From the NCBI RefSeq assembly GCF_000721175.1, contig NZ_JOEZ01000017.1:49868-113867 (forward strand): a stretch of 64,000 bases of DNA, read 5' to 3'. Shown here in pieces: positions 35,755 to 44,483 of the stretch. The DNA is from Streptomyces anulatus. Its GTDB lineage: Bacteria > Actinomycetota > Actinomycetes > Streptomycetales > Streptomycetaceae. Each line of letters starts with the position of its first letter. The first letter of the stretch is position 1. The notes below the pieces were generated by a model. That model was not told the origin of the DNA and ran no database searches. It worked only from the letters and a program-made list of their open reading frames with translations. The position numbers and the translations under genes are program-made.

Positions 35755-36962
35755 AGCGCACGGACCGCCATCGCCGAGTTGAACCCGCCGTGGCCACGGG
35801 CGAGGACCATCGCCGTGCGCAGCCGTGCGGGCCGCGGCTGGGCGACCACCAGGTCGAGGCCGTAGCCGGGCGAGGGTGCCACGTTCACGGTGGGCGGGAT
35901 CAGTCCCTCCTCGATGGCGAGCAGGGCCGCGCTCAGGTCCAGCGGCGCGCCTCCGGAGTACAGCCGCCCGGTCATCGACTTGGGTGCGGTGACCGGCACT
36001 CCGCGCGGTCCGAAGACCGCTCCGATCGCCTCGGCCTCGACCCGGTCGTGGTCCGGGAGGGCGGCCGCGTCGGCGAACACGACGTCCACGTCCGACGGCT
36101 CCAACCGGGCGTCCCGCAAAGCCAGTTCGATGGCTCTGCGCAGCCCGGGCGGCCGCCCGGAGCCCGGCCTGGGGTCGAAGGTCGTGCCGTACCCGGCGAT
36201 CTCCCCGTAGATCTTCGCGCCGCGCCTGCGGGCCGCCGAGGCCTCCTCCAGGATGAGGATGGCCCCGCCTTCGCCGGGCACATGACCGCTCGCCTCGTCG
36301 TCGAAGGGGAGGTAGGCCCGGGCTGGCTCGGACCGGGTGCTCAGCCGGCCGCCGGCCATCTGCGCGACCCAGCCCCACGGGCAGATCGAGGCGTCGACGG
36401 CTCCGGTGACGATCAACGGGGTGCCCTTGCGGATCTGTCTGCGCGCCTGGGCGACTGCGTCCAGGCCGCCCGCCTGATCGCTGACGATGACGCCGCTGGG
36501 CCCCTTCATACCGTTGCGGATGGAGATCTGGCCGCTGTTGACCGCGTAGAACCAGGCGAAGGACTGGTACGCGCTGACGTACTGGCTGCCCTTGCTCCAC
36601 AGCTTCTGCAGTTCGCCCTGGCCGAACTCGAAGCCGCCGGACGCACTCGCCGTGACGACGCCCATGTCGAACGCCGGCAGGTCCGCCGGACGCACGCCGG
36701 CGTCGGCGAGTGCCCAGTCGGCGGCGACGAGGGCGAGCCTCGTCATCCGGTCGGTCTGCGGCAGCAGCCGCCCGGGCAGCAGCTCCTCGGCCGCGAAGCC
36801 CGGTATCTCACCGGCCAGTTGGGAGGGGTACCGGGCCGGATCGAAGCGGGTGATCCGGCCGATACCGCTCTTGCCGGCCCGGGTCGCCGCCCAGAAGTCC
36901 TGGGTGCCGAGCCCGTTGGGCGCTGCCACGCCGAGGCCGGTCACCACTGCCGAGGCGGTCAT
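35751..36962 (-). CDS. Chain length factor / ketosynthase beta
   Basis: The 403-residue KS-like protein has Gln in place of the active-site Cys ([12 protein letters not shown]), the hallmark of the beta subunit that sets chain length. ATG 36962 overlaps the KS-alpha stop (ATGA), coupling their translation. It ends ...NSAMAVRAL and its TAG stop lies in the terminal repeat of the adjacent element, so the last codons may have been altered by insertion. Length and motifs otherwise look normal. A decaketide is expected from context, but chain length is not proven. Confidence 0.94.
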   Translation of the reverse strand: MTASAVVTGLGVAAPNGLGTQDFWAATRAGKSGIGRITRFDPARYPSQLAGEIPGFAAEELLPGRLLPQTDRMTRLALVAADWALADAGVRPADLPAFDMGVVTASASGGFEFGQGELQKLWSKGSQYVSAYQSFAWFYAVNSGQISIRNGMKGPSGVIVSDQAGGLDAVAQARRQIRKGTPLIVTGAVDASICPWGWVAQMAGGRLSTRSEPARAYLPFDDEASGHVPGEGGAILILEEASAARRRGAKIYGEIAGYGTTFDPRPGSGRPPGLRRAIELALRDARLEPSDVDVVFADAAALPDHDRVEAEAIGAVFGPRGVPVTAPKSMTGRLYSGGAPLDLSAALLAIEEGLIPPTVNVAPSPGYGLDLVVAQPRPARLRTAMVLARGHGGFNSAMAVRAL

Positions 36963-38239
36963 GCCGCTCCCCTTTCTGGCCGGTCGGTACGCGCCAGCAC
37001 CATGGCGCTCTGGAATCCGCCGAAGCCGCTGCCCACGGTGAGCACGGCGTCGGTGCGGTGCTCACGTGCGGTGAGCGGGACGTAGTCCAGGTCGCACTCC
37101 GGATCCGCGGTGTGCAGATTCGCCGTGGGCGGCACCACGTGGTGCTTCATGGCCAGGACGCTGGCGGCGATCTCGATGGATCCGATGGCGCCGAGCGAGT
37201 GGCCCACCATGGACTTGATGGAGCTGACCGGGGTGCGGTAGGCGTGGTCTCCGAGGCTCTTCTTGAACGCCGCGGTCTCGTGCCGGTCGTTCTGCTTGGT
37301 GCCCGACCCGTGTGCGTTGATGTAGTCGATGTCCTCGGCATCGAGGACGGCCTCGTCGAGCGCCGCCCTGATGGCCTCCGCCATCTCCGCGCCGTCCTGG
37401 CGCAGTCCGGTCATGTGGTGGGCGTTGCTCCGCGTGGCGTAGCCCGCGATCTCCGCGTAGACGTGGGCGCCACGTCGGCGGGCGCTCTCCCGCTCCTCCA
37501 GTACGAACACCGCACAGCCTTCGCCGAGCACGAAGCCGTTACGGCTCGCGTCGAAGGGCCGTGAGGCGCCGGCGGGGTGGTCGGTGCGTGGTGTGGTCGC
37601 CTTGATCGCGTCGAAGCAGGCCATCGTGATGGGCGAGATCGGGGCGTCCGAGGAACCCGCGACCATGATGTCGGCGGTGCCCTCGCGGATCAGCTCGACG
37701 GCATGGCCGACCGAGTCGATTCCCGAGGTGCAGCCGGTGGAGACCATGGCGGCGGCGCCCTCGGCGCCGACGGCCCACGCCACCTCCGCGACGAAGGAGC
37801 TGGGCACCAGGTAGTCGTAGATGTGCGGAACGGTGTAGGTGTGGTCGACCAGGTCGAGCCGGCCGCCGTCACTGACGACTCGGTACTCCTGGTCCAGGCT
37901 CATGGTGGCGCCGACCGCGCTGCCGAGCGTCACTCCGACGCGGTGGGGGTCGCAGCGGTCCATTTCGATGCCGCTGTCGGCCACCGCGCCGCGCGCCGCG
38001 ACCACGGCGAACTGTGCGGCCCGGTCCATCCTGCGGGCCTCCTGCGGGCTCAGCCCGTGCGCTTCACCGTCGAAGTCCATCTCGGCCGCGACCTTGGACC
38101 GGAACGGAGCGGGATCGAAGAAGGTGATGCCCCGGGTCGCGGTACGGCCCTCGCTGAGCAGGCTCCAGAACTGCTCGACCCCTACGCCACCGGGTGCGAG
38201 CACCTCCATTCCGGTGATGACCACGCGCCGCCCCGTCAC
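36959..38239 (-). CDS. Ketosynthase alpha of minimal type II PKS
   Basis: The 426-residue ketosynthase has the nucleophile in [11 protein letters not shown] and the histidines in [15 protein letters not shown] and [10 protein letters not shown]. It condenses malonyl units on the ACP together with KS-beta. GTG 38239 overlaps the stop of the cyclase gene (GTGA). The open frame extends further upstream but without ketosynthase homology. Confidence 0.96.
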   Translation of the reverse strand: MTGRRVVITGMEVLAPGGVGVEQFWSLLSEGRTATRGITFFDPAPFRSKVAAEMDFDGEAHGLSPQEARRMDRAAQFAVVAARGAVADSGIEMDRCDPHRVGVTLGSAVGATMSLDQEYRVVSDGGRLDLVDHTYTVPHIYDYLVPSSFVAEVAWAVGAEGAAAMVSTGCTSGIDSVGHAVELIREGTADIMVAGSSDAPISPITMACFDAIKATTPRTDHPAGASRPFDASRNGFVLGEGCAVFVLEERESARRRGAHVYAEIAGYATRSNAHHMTGLRQDGAEMAEAIRAALDEAVLDAEDIDYINAHGSGTKQNDRHETAAFKKSLGDHAYRTPVSSIKSMVGHSLGAIGSIEIAASVLAMKHHVVPPTANLHTADPECDLDYVPLTAREHRTDAVLTVGSGFGGFQSAMVLARTDRPERGAA

Positions 38240-38565
38240 TGCGACGCCTCCCAGCTGTAGAAGCGGGTGGCCATCGCGTCGGCGGGCGAGCGCCAGGTCT
38301 CCGGGTCGTACGCCTCGATGTACGGCTTCAGGTCCTCGCTGATGCGCACGAAGCGCGGGTCGCTCTTCGCCTCCTCGATGCGCTCGGGGCCGTCGTCCGT
38401 GTCGAACTCCTGGAGGTGGAAGTACAGCCCCCGGTACGAGAACAGCCGGCGGCTCCTCGTTCCCATGCGGTGGGGCATCTGTGTGGCGTCGAAGTCGCCG
38501 AAGAGCCGGGCGACGTCGTCGCTCGAAGAGGGGTGCATCCGGGCAACGATCAGAGTGCTGTGCAT
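38236..38565 (-). CDS. TcmI-family polyketide cyclase (UrdF/JadI/PgaF-like)
   Basis: The 109-residue ferredoxin-fold protein starts [22 protein letters not shown] and contains [19 protein letters not shown] and GLYFHLQEF, typical of cyclases that close the third and fourth rings in angucycline assembly. AAGGAGAGACAACC precedes ATG 38565. It is the first gene of the polyketide/sugar operon and the gene order cyclase-KSalpha-KSbeta-ACP-KR-ARO is that of urdamycin, landomycin and gaudimycin loci. Confidence 0.93.
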   Translation of the reverse strand: MHSTLIVARMHPSSSDDVARLFGDFDATQMPHRMGTRSRRLFSYRGLYFHLQEFDTDDGPERIEEAKSDPRFVRISEDLKPYIEAYDPETWRSPADAMATRFYSWEASQ

Positions 38566-39079
38566 GGTTGTCTCTCCTTGATGAGCTCACCCGGGACACC
38601 AGCAGGTCATGGCGAGTTCGATGTCCGACAGGGAAAGCGAAAGGGCGCGGAAGGGGCCGCCGCGCAGCGGCGTGGGTCCTGCGGACGGGTGCGTCCGGCG
38701 GGTAATCGGCGACGTCGGCCGCCCCGACCTCGAAAGGCTTCGGAAACAGTGCACCGGATCCTGTGCACAAGGATCTTCGGTCTCGAATCTCCGTACAAGA
38801 AACCCTCGTGCAGATCAAGGTCAAGTTGAGTCACATGCCGCGCCGAATCTGCAGATGCCTGGAGAACCGGTCAGCCATGTGTCATCGCACCGTCAAATGG
38901 AACTGATCGATTCCGCTGTCCCGTGTCGTCGGCAGGCCTTTTCCCACCGCCCGGGAACTCCGTACCGCGAAGGTTTGGGTGACATGACCGAGGGCCGCCG
39001 GAGATACCTCTCCGACGGCCCTGGGAAAGCGTCTGCGCGGGGCGTGAGCTGCAGCGGTGCGCGCGCCGGGCCGGGTGTC
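38566..39079. promoter_or_regulatory. Promoter region of the polyketide/sugar operon
   Basis: This 514-base gap holds no supported gene. It contains the shared cluster motif (38792-38837) about 230 bases upstream of the cyclase start and, at 38874-38885, GCCATGTGTCAT, which resembles the CATGTGT repeats upstream of the OmpR regulator. The right-hand part also covers the 3' flank of the leftward HTH gene. Confidence 0.5.
38792..38837 (-). promoter_or_regulatory. Shared cluster motif, copy 2 (upstream of PKS operon)
   Basis: On the minus strand the site reads CATGTGACTCAAC, then TGACCTTGA (38823-38815), 12 bases, and TTTCTTGTACG (38802-38792). It is the counterpart of 19423-19466 with identical spacing and the same orientation relative to its operon. 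CTTGAC-CTTGAT forms a direct repeat and includes TTGACC, a possible -35. A common activator for both operons is inferred. Confidence 0.55.
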
Positions 39080-39991
39080 TCAGCCCGGCAGGGTCGCGCG
39101 CCTCCGGGAGCGGGCGGCACGGCGGCTGAAGCAGGCGTGCGCGTCCTCCTCCGCGTAGTAGGTGTGTCCCGAACGGCTGTGCCGCCTCCAGCCTCCTTCG
39201 CTGGCCAGCCGGTAGACGGTGCCGACGGGCGTGGTCCACAGCCGTGAGATGTCAGCGGCTGTCAGCCAGCGCTCCTGCTCCTTGCGGGTCTCCGCGTCGG
39301 TTTGCGAGCCGGCGGGTTGTTTCCTTCCGCGCATCGAGCGCCACAACCGTGTCCACTCGTCGCCCCGCCAGGTGTGACCGGTGTCGCGGTCACAGCGGAT
39401 CTCGGCCGGCGGTTCGGTGCCGGAGCCGCGGACGAGCACACTGAGCTCCCCCGTGCAGTCGTCCCGCACGCAGTTGCCGATCCGGATGCGGCGCCCGGTG
39501 GCGGGCCGGGCCACGGCGCGGGTGCGGCGCACTTGGCGAAGCACCTCTGCCGTCGCCTCGGCCGCCGCCGGATGGGCGGCCAGCCAGTCCGCGTTGGCGA
39601 GCAGGAAGGCGGCGAGTTCGGGAGCCGTCCGGCTGGGAACCAGCAGCCCGCGCTGCTCGGCGACCAGCCCGCTCCACGAGCCGAGCAGGGACATGATCGC
39701 GGCCCGCGCGTCCGCCGCGTCGGCGTTGAACGGGAGGCCCGGCATCCCGCCGCCGGTCGTCCGTTCGCGCACTCCTCCCGCGGGCGCTCCGCCGAGCAGG
39801 CCCTCGCAGTGGTCGTACAGCCGCACCAGCTCCGCTAGCCCTGCGGACAAGAGCCTCCGGCACTCCTCACAGAGCCTCAGGCCCGCAACGGCTCTGCCGC
39901 GGGTGCGTCCGTCGGCGGCGGCCCGCCGGCACCTCTCGCTCCCACAGGGCGCGTTGCCTGCCGCGTCCCTGTCCCCCGTGCTGTGCGTCAT
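39080..39991 (-). CDS. Cys-rich DNA-binding protein with C-terminal HTH
   Basis: The 303-residue protein has two possible zinc-binding clusters: CGSERC with LRLCEECRRLL near the N-terminus, and GNCVRDDC with IRCDRDTGHTW near residues 180-215. It ends with an excisionase/MerR-like helix-turn-helix (WLTAADISRLWTTPVGTVYRLASEGGWRRHSRSGHTYY). ATG 39991 has GGGGGATGG seven bases upstream; ATGs at 40006 and 40024 are alternatives. It lies 76 bases downstream of the OmpR-type regulator and may be co-transcribed with it. I do not recognise a characterised homologue; a regulatory role is likely but unproven. Confidence 0.65.
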   Translation of the reverse strand: MTHSTGDRDAAGNAPCGSERCRRAAADGRTRGRAVAGLRLCEECRRLLSAGLAELVRLYDHCEGLLGGAPAGGVRERTTGGGMPGLPFNADAADARAAIMSLLGSWSGLVAEQRGLLVPSRTAPELAAFLLANADWLAAHPAAAEATAEVLRQVRRTRAVARPATGRRIRIGNCVRDDCTGELSVLVRGSGTEPPAEIRCDRDTGHTWRGDEWTRLWRSMRGRKQPAGSQTDAETRKEQERWLTAADISRLWTTPVGTVYRLASEGGWRRHSRSGHTYYAEEDAHACFSRRAARSRRRATLPG

Positions 39992-40067
39992 CAGTCCATC
40001 CCCCATGCATACGTCCGGATTCATGCGTCGGGATTCTCGCGCCGGACAGCGTGTCCGGCCGAGAGGG

Positions 40068-40835
40068 TCAGGCCTGCCCCAGCTGGAATCCCACCCCGCG
40101 TACGGTGACGATCCAGTCGCTGGCGCCGAGTTTGGTGCGCAGGCTGCTGACGTGGGTGTCGATGGTCCTTCGCGACCAGACATCTCCCCATACCTGCTGC
40201 ATGATGCGCTTGCGCGGCACGACCGTTCCGGGGTGCGACGCGAGGAGGTAGAGCAGATCGAACTCCTTGCGCGTCACCTCGACCCGCCGTCCGTCGAGGC
40301 TGACTCTGCGCGCACCGGCGTCGATGTTCAGCGCTCCGTGCATGATGACGGGAGCCGCCGGGGAACGTGGCTGCGCGCGGCGCATGACCGCGTCCATCCG
40401 GGCCATTAACTCCCTGAAGCCGTACGGCTTGACGAGGTAGTCGTCCGCTCCGGCCTGGAGGCCGAGCACCCGGTCCAGCTCCGTCCCCCTGGCCGTGACC
40501 GCGATGACCGGCAGCGATCCCGCCGAGCGCACCCGGCGGCACACCTCCAGGCCGTCGAGGTCGGGCAGTTCGAGGTCCAGGAGCACCAGGTCGACGCCTT
40601 CGAAGGCGTTCAGCGCGGCCAGTCCGGACTCCGCCCGCTCGACCTCATGACCGTGGCGCCGCAGCCTCCCCATGAGCAGCTCCGCGTCCGCCGTGTCACT
40701 CTCCACCACGAGGACCCGCCAGGTGGTGGACGGGGCCGGCGCTCCGGGTATACGGGCCCGGGTCCCGGTCTCGGCCGTATCCGGCGGACGCTTCCCCGCC
40801 GTGGGCCGATAGGAATCCGTCAGGTCTGCACGCAT
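40068..40835 (-). CDS. OmpR-family response regulator, JadR1/LanI/LndI-like, with TTA codon
   Basis: The 255-residue protein has a receiver domain (phospho-acceptor Asp in VLLDLELPD, Thr in VTARG, Lys in LVKPYG) and a C-terminal winged helix (TRKEFDLLYLLASHPGTVV and RTIDTHVSSLRTKLG). One of the two N-terminal metal-binding acids is replaced: VVES instead of VVED or VVDD. Angucycline clusters are typically activated by such atypical regulators. The Leu codon at 40409-40407 is TTA, so translation should need the bldA tRNA. ATG 40835 with GGGGGAGA is preferred over the adjacent GTG 40838. No sensor kinase is nearby. Probable cluster activator. Confidence 0.88.
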   Translation of the reverse strand: MRADLTDSYRPTAGKRPPDTAETGTRARIPGAPAPSTTWRVLVVESDTADAELLMGRLRRHGHEVERAESGLAALNAFEGVDLVLLDLELPDLDGLEVCRRVRSAGSLPVIAVTARGTELDRVLGLQAGADDYLVKPYGFRELMARMDAVMRRAQPRSPAAPVIMHGALNIDAGARRVSLDGRRVEVTRKEFDLLYLLASHPGTVVPRKRIMQQVWGDVWSRRTIDTHVSSLRTKLGASDWIVTVRGVGFQLGQA

Positions 40836-40983
40836 CACAGTCTCCCCCTTCGAAACGGTCTACTCAGCTGAGTCAGGACCCACGGGAAGCAAGGACGCGT
40901 CGGTCGCCGACGCCGACGGACCGGAGTCGTCGAACCTGACTTACACAACACGGGCCCGGCGCGAAGTATCACGCGCTGCGCGG

Positions 40984-41011
40984 CATGTGTCATGTGTCAT
41001 GTGTCACGTGC
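40984..41011. repeat. CATGTGT tandem repeat
   Basis: CATGTGT occurs three times head to tail (40984, 40991, 40998), followed by a partial CACGTGC. A single related GCCATGTGTCAT lies in the polyketide promoter region (38874-38885). The array is about 150 bases upstream of the OmpR-type regulator and may be a regulator-binding array, or simple replication slippage. Confidence 0.45.
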
Positions 41012-41300
41012 ATGTCTCCCCGTGTTACGCGGCTTCAGCATAACAAGCCGACCGGCCTGTTTCATATGGAAATCCACGCCATGAGTGCATGGTTCTGGTC
41101 ATCGGTCAACCATTTCGGAGACATAATTCATCAGGTGTTACATAAATTTCGTAGCGAAAGCAACAGCACGGCGCTCCGGCTACCTCCCGGCGCGGCGTTG
41201 ACCTCCTCCGTGCGCGCGCCGAAAACAGACCCGATCGCCGGTTAGCGGTGATTCGCGGAAGCGGACTGGCCAGAAGTGACCGTCGGACGGGCGGACCCAG

Positions 41301-41339
41301 GAGGGCCGTCCGCGTACCGGGCGTACGCGGGCGGCCCTC
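41301..41339. terminator. Hairpin terminator after halogenase-like gene
   Basis: A 17-base stem (41301-41317 with 41323-41339, one G-T mismatch) with a five-base loop lies 20 bases beyond the stop of the halogenase-like gene, fitting the end of the flavin reductase-antiporter-halogenase operon. Confidence 0.8.
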
Positions 41340-41358
41340 GGACCGGGATACTCCTCCC

Positions 41359-42975
41359 TCAGCCGAAGAGACCCTTGATGTGCTCGGGCGCCTCGGTCCT
41401 GCCCCACTCCAGGGTGCTGGTCATGAGTGCGGGCGTGGCCTCGAAACAGCGGTTCTCCGGCGCCCCCAGCTCGAACGGCGCGGGCAGCGCCTCGGTCTCC
41501 CTGATCCGGGCCAGGATCAACTGCGCCGCCCGCGCGGCCGGCACCTCACCGGACTCGACCTGTTCGCAGAGCTTCCTGGTGAAGGTCAGGAGCCCGCCTA
41601 TGTCCTTGCCGACGGGGTCCGGGAGCCCCGGCGTGCTGGTCTTCTCCAGGTCGCGCAGTACCTGGTCGTCCCGGTTCTCCTGGTAGGCCCGGTAGGCACG
41701 TTCCAGCGTCATCGTGGGCATGATGCTCGTCGCCTTCCAGACCCGGGAGACCGCGTTCCACAGCTCGTAGTCGCGGAAGCCGACGAAGGAGCTGTAGACG
41801 AGGTCGTCGTGCACGTCGTACAGACCCTGCTGAAGGCGGTCGATGTAGGCGAACCGCTCGGTGGACCAGTCGCCGTCGCGGGATGCCTCGATCAGGCGCC
41901 AGGCCAGCGAGTTGACGACCTCGAAGGTGTTGGTCAGGCCGCGTGAGTAGAGCGCGTCGATGAACCCCGCGGCGTGCGCGGTGAGGCAGTAGCGCTCGCC
42001 GACCGTCTGCGTGGCGGAGTACTGGAGCCTTCCGGTCCCGACCCAGGGCCGTACCGCCCTGGCGCCGGTGAACTGCTCCGCGATCTGCGGGAACCGGGCC
42101 AGGAACGCGTCGAACTCCTCCTGCGGCGACCCCTCCGGCTTGGGGAAGACACGCTCGTCCAGCGTCAGTCCCACGCTGCACAGCGGACTGAGCGCTCCCT
42201 CGTGGTTGTCGAACGGGATCACCCACAGCCAGCCACCGTCGAAGACATGGTGCAGCGTGCCGTTGTGCCAGGGGCTGGGCTGCTTGTGGGCGGCCGCGGC
42301 CGCGGTGTCGTCGAAGGGCGTGACGCCGATCATGTGTGTGAACAGCGTCCGCGAGTGGTGCCGGGCCCGGGTCGGTTCCTCACGCAGACCGAACTTCTCC
42401 GCGACCGGCGAGCGGAAGCCGCTGCCGTCCACCAGGTACTCGGCCCTGAACTCCTCGCCCCGGTCCGACCGGAGCACCACTCCGTCGGCACCGGTCCCGA
42501 TCTCCTGGATCCTGGTGGCGAGCCGGACGTCCGCACCGTGGCTGACGGCCACGTTGAACAGGTAGGCGTCCGTGTCCTGCCGGAACAGATGGCTTTCGGT
42601 CCGCTGCCATTCGGGGACGACCAACTGGTTGATCTGCTCCGGATCCTGGGGCTTTCCCTCCTGGTGATAGACGAAGCCGAAGTTCTGCTTGCGTCCGCTC
42701 ATCGGGGAGATCTTGTCCTGGATGCCGCGGAAGCTGGCGAGCGGCGCGATCTCGGGAACCTCGTAGCGCTCGGCGATGATCCTCGTCATCGTCGAGGTGT
42801 ACGGAATGGTGGACTCCCCGACCGCGAAGCGCGGGTGGACCCCGGCGTCGATCAGCAGCACCTTCACACCGTTGCGGGCCAGCACGGCCGCCAGTACCCC
42901 ACCGGCCATACCGGCGCCGAGCACCGCGACGTCGTACCGCTCGCCGTCCCGCATGTCGTTCTCCGTCGTGTTCAC
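41359..42975 (-). CDS. Halogenase-like FAD-dependent monooxygenase
   Basis: The 538-residue flavoprotein has GAGMAGGVLAAVL (FAD GxGxxG), GESTIPYTSTM and WLWVIPF, the WxWxIP motif of flavin-dependent halogenases. The FxxPxxSxG motif is degenerate (ALSPLCSVG, Ala for Phe), so halogenation is not certain; hydroxylation is possible. GTG 42975 has AAAGGTGAACT upstream. A flavin reductase in the same operon (44484) would supply FADH2. It may chlorinate or hydroxylate the phenazine or the polyketide. The carboxyl end (ETEALPAPFELGAPENRCFEATP) shows no extra domain that I recognise. Confidence 0.75.
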   Translation of the reverse strand: MNTTENDMRDGERYDVAVLGAGMAGGVLAAVLARNGVKVLLIDAGVHPRFAVGESTIPYTSTMTRIIAERYEVPEIAPLASFRGIQDKISPMSGRKQNFGFVYHQEGKPQDPEQINQLVVPEWQRTESHLFRQDTDAYLFNVAVSHGADVRLATRIQEIGTGADGVVLRSDRGEEFRAEYLVDGSGFRSPVAEKFGLREEPTRARHHSRTLFTHMIGVTPFDDTAAAAAHKQPSPWHNGTLHHVFDGGWLWVIPFDNHEGALSPLCSVGLTLDERVFPKPEGSPQEEFDAFLARFPQIAEQFTGARAVRPWVGTGRLQYSATQTVGERYCLTAHAAGFIDALYSRGLTNTFEVVNSLAWRLIEASRDGDWSTERFAYIDRLQQGLYDVHDDLVYSSFVGFRDYELWNAVSRVWKATSIMPTMTLERAYRAYQENRDDQVLRDLEKTSTPGLPDPVGKDIGGLLTFTRKLCEQVESGEVPAARAAQLILARIRETEALPAPFELGAPENRCFEATPALMTSTLEWGRTEAPEHIKGLFG

Positions 42976-43046
42976 AGTTCACCTTTCGAGGATGGACAGA
43001 CCGGAAGGGGCATGACCCGATTCCGTGGTGCTGGGGGGCAGGGCCC

Positions 43047-44396
43047 CTAGGGGAGGGCGACGGGGTCCTTGCCGTCGGCCGTGCTCCCTCCCGTCGACGG
43101 CAGCCGGAGCTTGCGCATCTCCTCCTCCGCCGTGTGTTCGACCCGCTTCATGGACATGCGCAGCAGGGGCGGTGCCATCAGCGAGGTGAGCACCGCGACG
43201 AGGACGACGACGGAGTACATCTCGACGGTCAGCAGGCCGATCCGGACGCCGATCATGGCGATGATCACTTCGATCACCCCGCGGGCGTTCATCCCGGCGC
43301 CCAGGGCCGTCGACTCCCACCGGTTCATCCCGCTGAGCGTTCCGCCGAGGTAGGCTCCGGCGAATTTCCCCAGGACCGCGATGCCGAAGACCGCGAGGCC
43401 CCAGACCGCGACCTGCGGATCGGCGAGCGCGCCGAGGTCCATGCGCAGTCCCGCCGTGGCGAAGAAGAGGGGTGCGAGGACCGCGATCACCGTGATGTTC
43501 AGCGGATGCAGAGCCGCCGTGTCGATGTCCTTGGACGAACCGATCAGCACCCCGCACAGGAAGGCGCCGAAGACCGCCTCCAGTCCGAGCGCCTGTGCTC
43601 CGGCCGCGGACAGCATGATCAGGACGACCGCGGTCGTGACGGCCCGGCCCGGCGTCCCGGAGCGGGTGGCCGCGCGCATGGCCGCGCGTACGACGTACCG
43701 GCCGACGGTCATGGTGAGGACCAGGAGCACCGCCATGCGGGTGAGCGCGAGCGTCACCTCGCCGGTGTGCAGTCCGGTGGTGGCCATGGCCGTGATGAGC
43801 GAGACCAGGAGCCAGCCGACGGCGTCGTCGACGGTTCCCGCCACCAGGATCATCTGGCCCACGTTCCGGTGGATGAGCTTCATGTCCAGCAGCGTCCTGG
43901 CGATCACCGGGATCGCGCTGACGCACATCGCCACGCCCACGAAGAGCGCGAAGACCGTGGGGTCGGCTCCCTCCGCGCGCAGTTCCCCGGGAAGCGCGAA
44001 GCCCAGCCAGACGCCGAGGACCAGGGGCACGATCAGGCCCGCGGCGCTGACCACCGCTGCCCGTCGGCCCTGACGGCGCACCAGCTTGAGGTCCAGGTGC
44101 ATACCGGTGAATCCGACGAGCAGGACGACTCCGAACTGGCCCACCGCGTCCAGCAGATGCATCTGGGCGGCATCCTGCGGGAACAGCCCCTGCTCCGCCT
44201 GCGGAACCACGCGGGCCAGCAGCGACGGCCCGAGCAGCACACCGGCGGTCAGCTCCCCCACGATGGACGGCATGCCCAGCCGCCGGGCGAGCCGCCCCAG
44301 CAGCAACGCCGCCGCGAGCAGGACGCCGATCTGGAGCAGCAGGACCGTCAGCGCGTCGTGCGGAATGGGAACGACCACGGCGGCCGTCTGTGTCAT
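43047..44396 (-). CDS. CPA2-type monovalent cation/proton antiporter
   Basis: The 449-residue membrane protein has about 12 helices, an N-terminal GRLARRLGMPSIVGELTAGVLLGPS and the ion-binding GTVDDAVGW motif of CPA2 (KefB/NhaS-like) antiporters. The hydrophilic tail of about 40 residues carries no TrkA-type domain. AAGGAGTG precedes ATG 44396. Such antiporters occur in several antibiotic clusters and may help export or tolerance of redox-cycling or ionophoric products. It sits between flavin reductase and halogenase-like genes, so it belongs to the cluster. Confidence 0.85.
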   Translation of the reverse strand: MTQTAAVVVPIPHDALTVLLLQIGVLLAAALLLGRLARRLGMPSIVGELTAGVLLGPSLLARVVPQAEQGLFPQDAAQMHLLDAVGQFGVVLLVGFTGMHLDLKLVRRQGRRAAVVSAAGLIVPLVLGVWLGFALPGELRAEGADPTVFALFVGVAMCVSAIPVIARTLLDMKLIHRNVGQMILVAGTVDDAVGWLLVSLITAMATTGLHTGEVTLALTRMAVLLVLTMTVGRYVVRAAMRAATRSGTPGRAVTTAVVLIMLSAAGAQALGLEAVFGAFLCGVLIGSSKDIDTAALHPLNITVIAVLAPLFFATAGLRMDLGALADPQVAVWGLAVFGIAVLGKFAGAYLGGTLSGMNRWESTALGAGMNARGVIEVIIAMIGVRIGLLTVEMYSVVVLVAVLTSLMAPPLLRMSMKRVEHTAEEEMRKLRLPSTGGSTADGKDPVALP

Positions 44397-44483
44397 GAGG
44401 GCACTCCTTCGTCGGCTCTGGTCGTCGCGGTGGGGCTGCCGGTCGGGGCGGATGCCTTCCGGGGCCCGGGTTTCGGGGGCCCG

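Larger units (their letters stand above)
40836..41358. promoter_or_regulatory. Intergenic region upstream of OmpR-type regulator
   Basis: This 523-base gap contains no gene I can support. It holds a 12-base perfect palindrome ACTCAGCTGAGT at 40862-40873, 27 bases before the regulator start. It also holds three CATGTGT tandem repeats at 40984-41004, an AT-rich stretch (41030-41180) that stands out from the GC-rich surroundings, and the terminator of the halogenase operon at 41301-41339. Confidence 0.5.

Noticed and set aside
35751..36962. KS-beta as an inactivated ketosynthase (Cys to Gln)
   Set aside because: Gln at this site is normal for chain length factors and is not a defect.
36959..38824. 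621-codon version of KS-alpha with an N-terminal extension
   Set aside because: The extension overlaps the cyclase gene in another frame and has no ketosynthase homology. GTG 38239 coupled to the cyclase stop gives the usual length.
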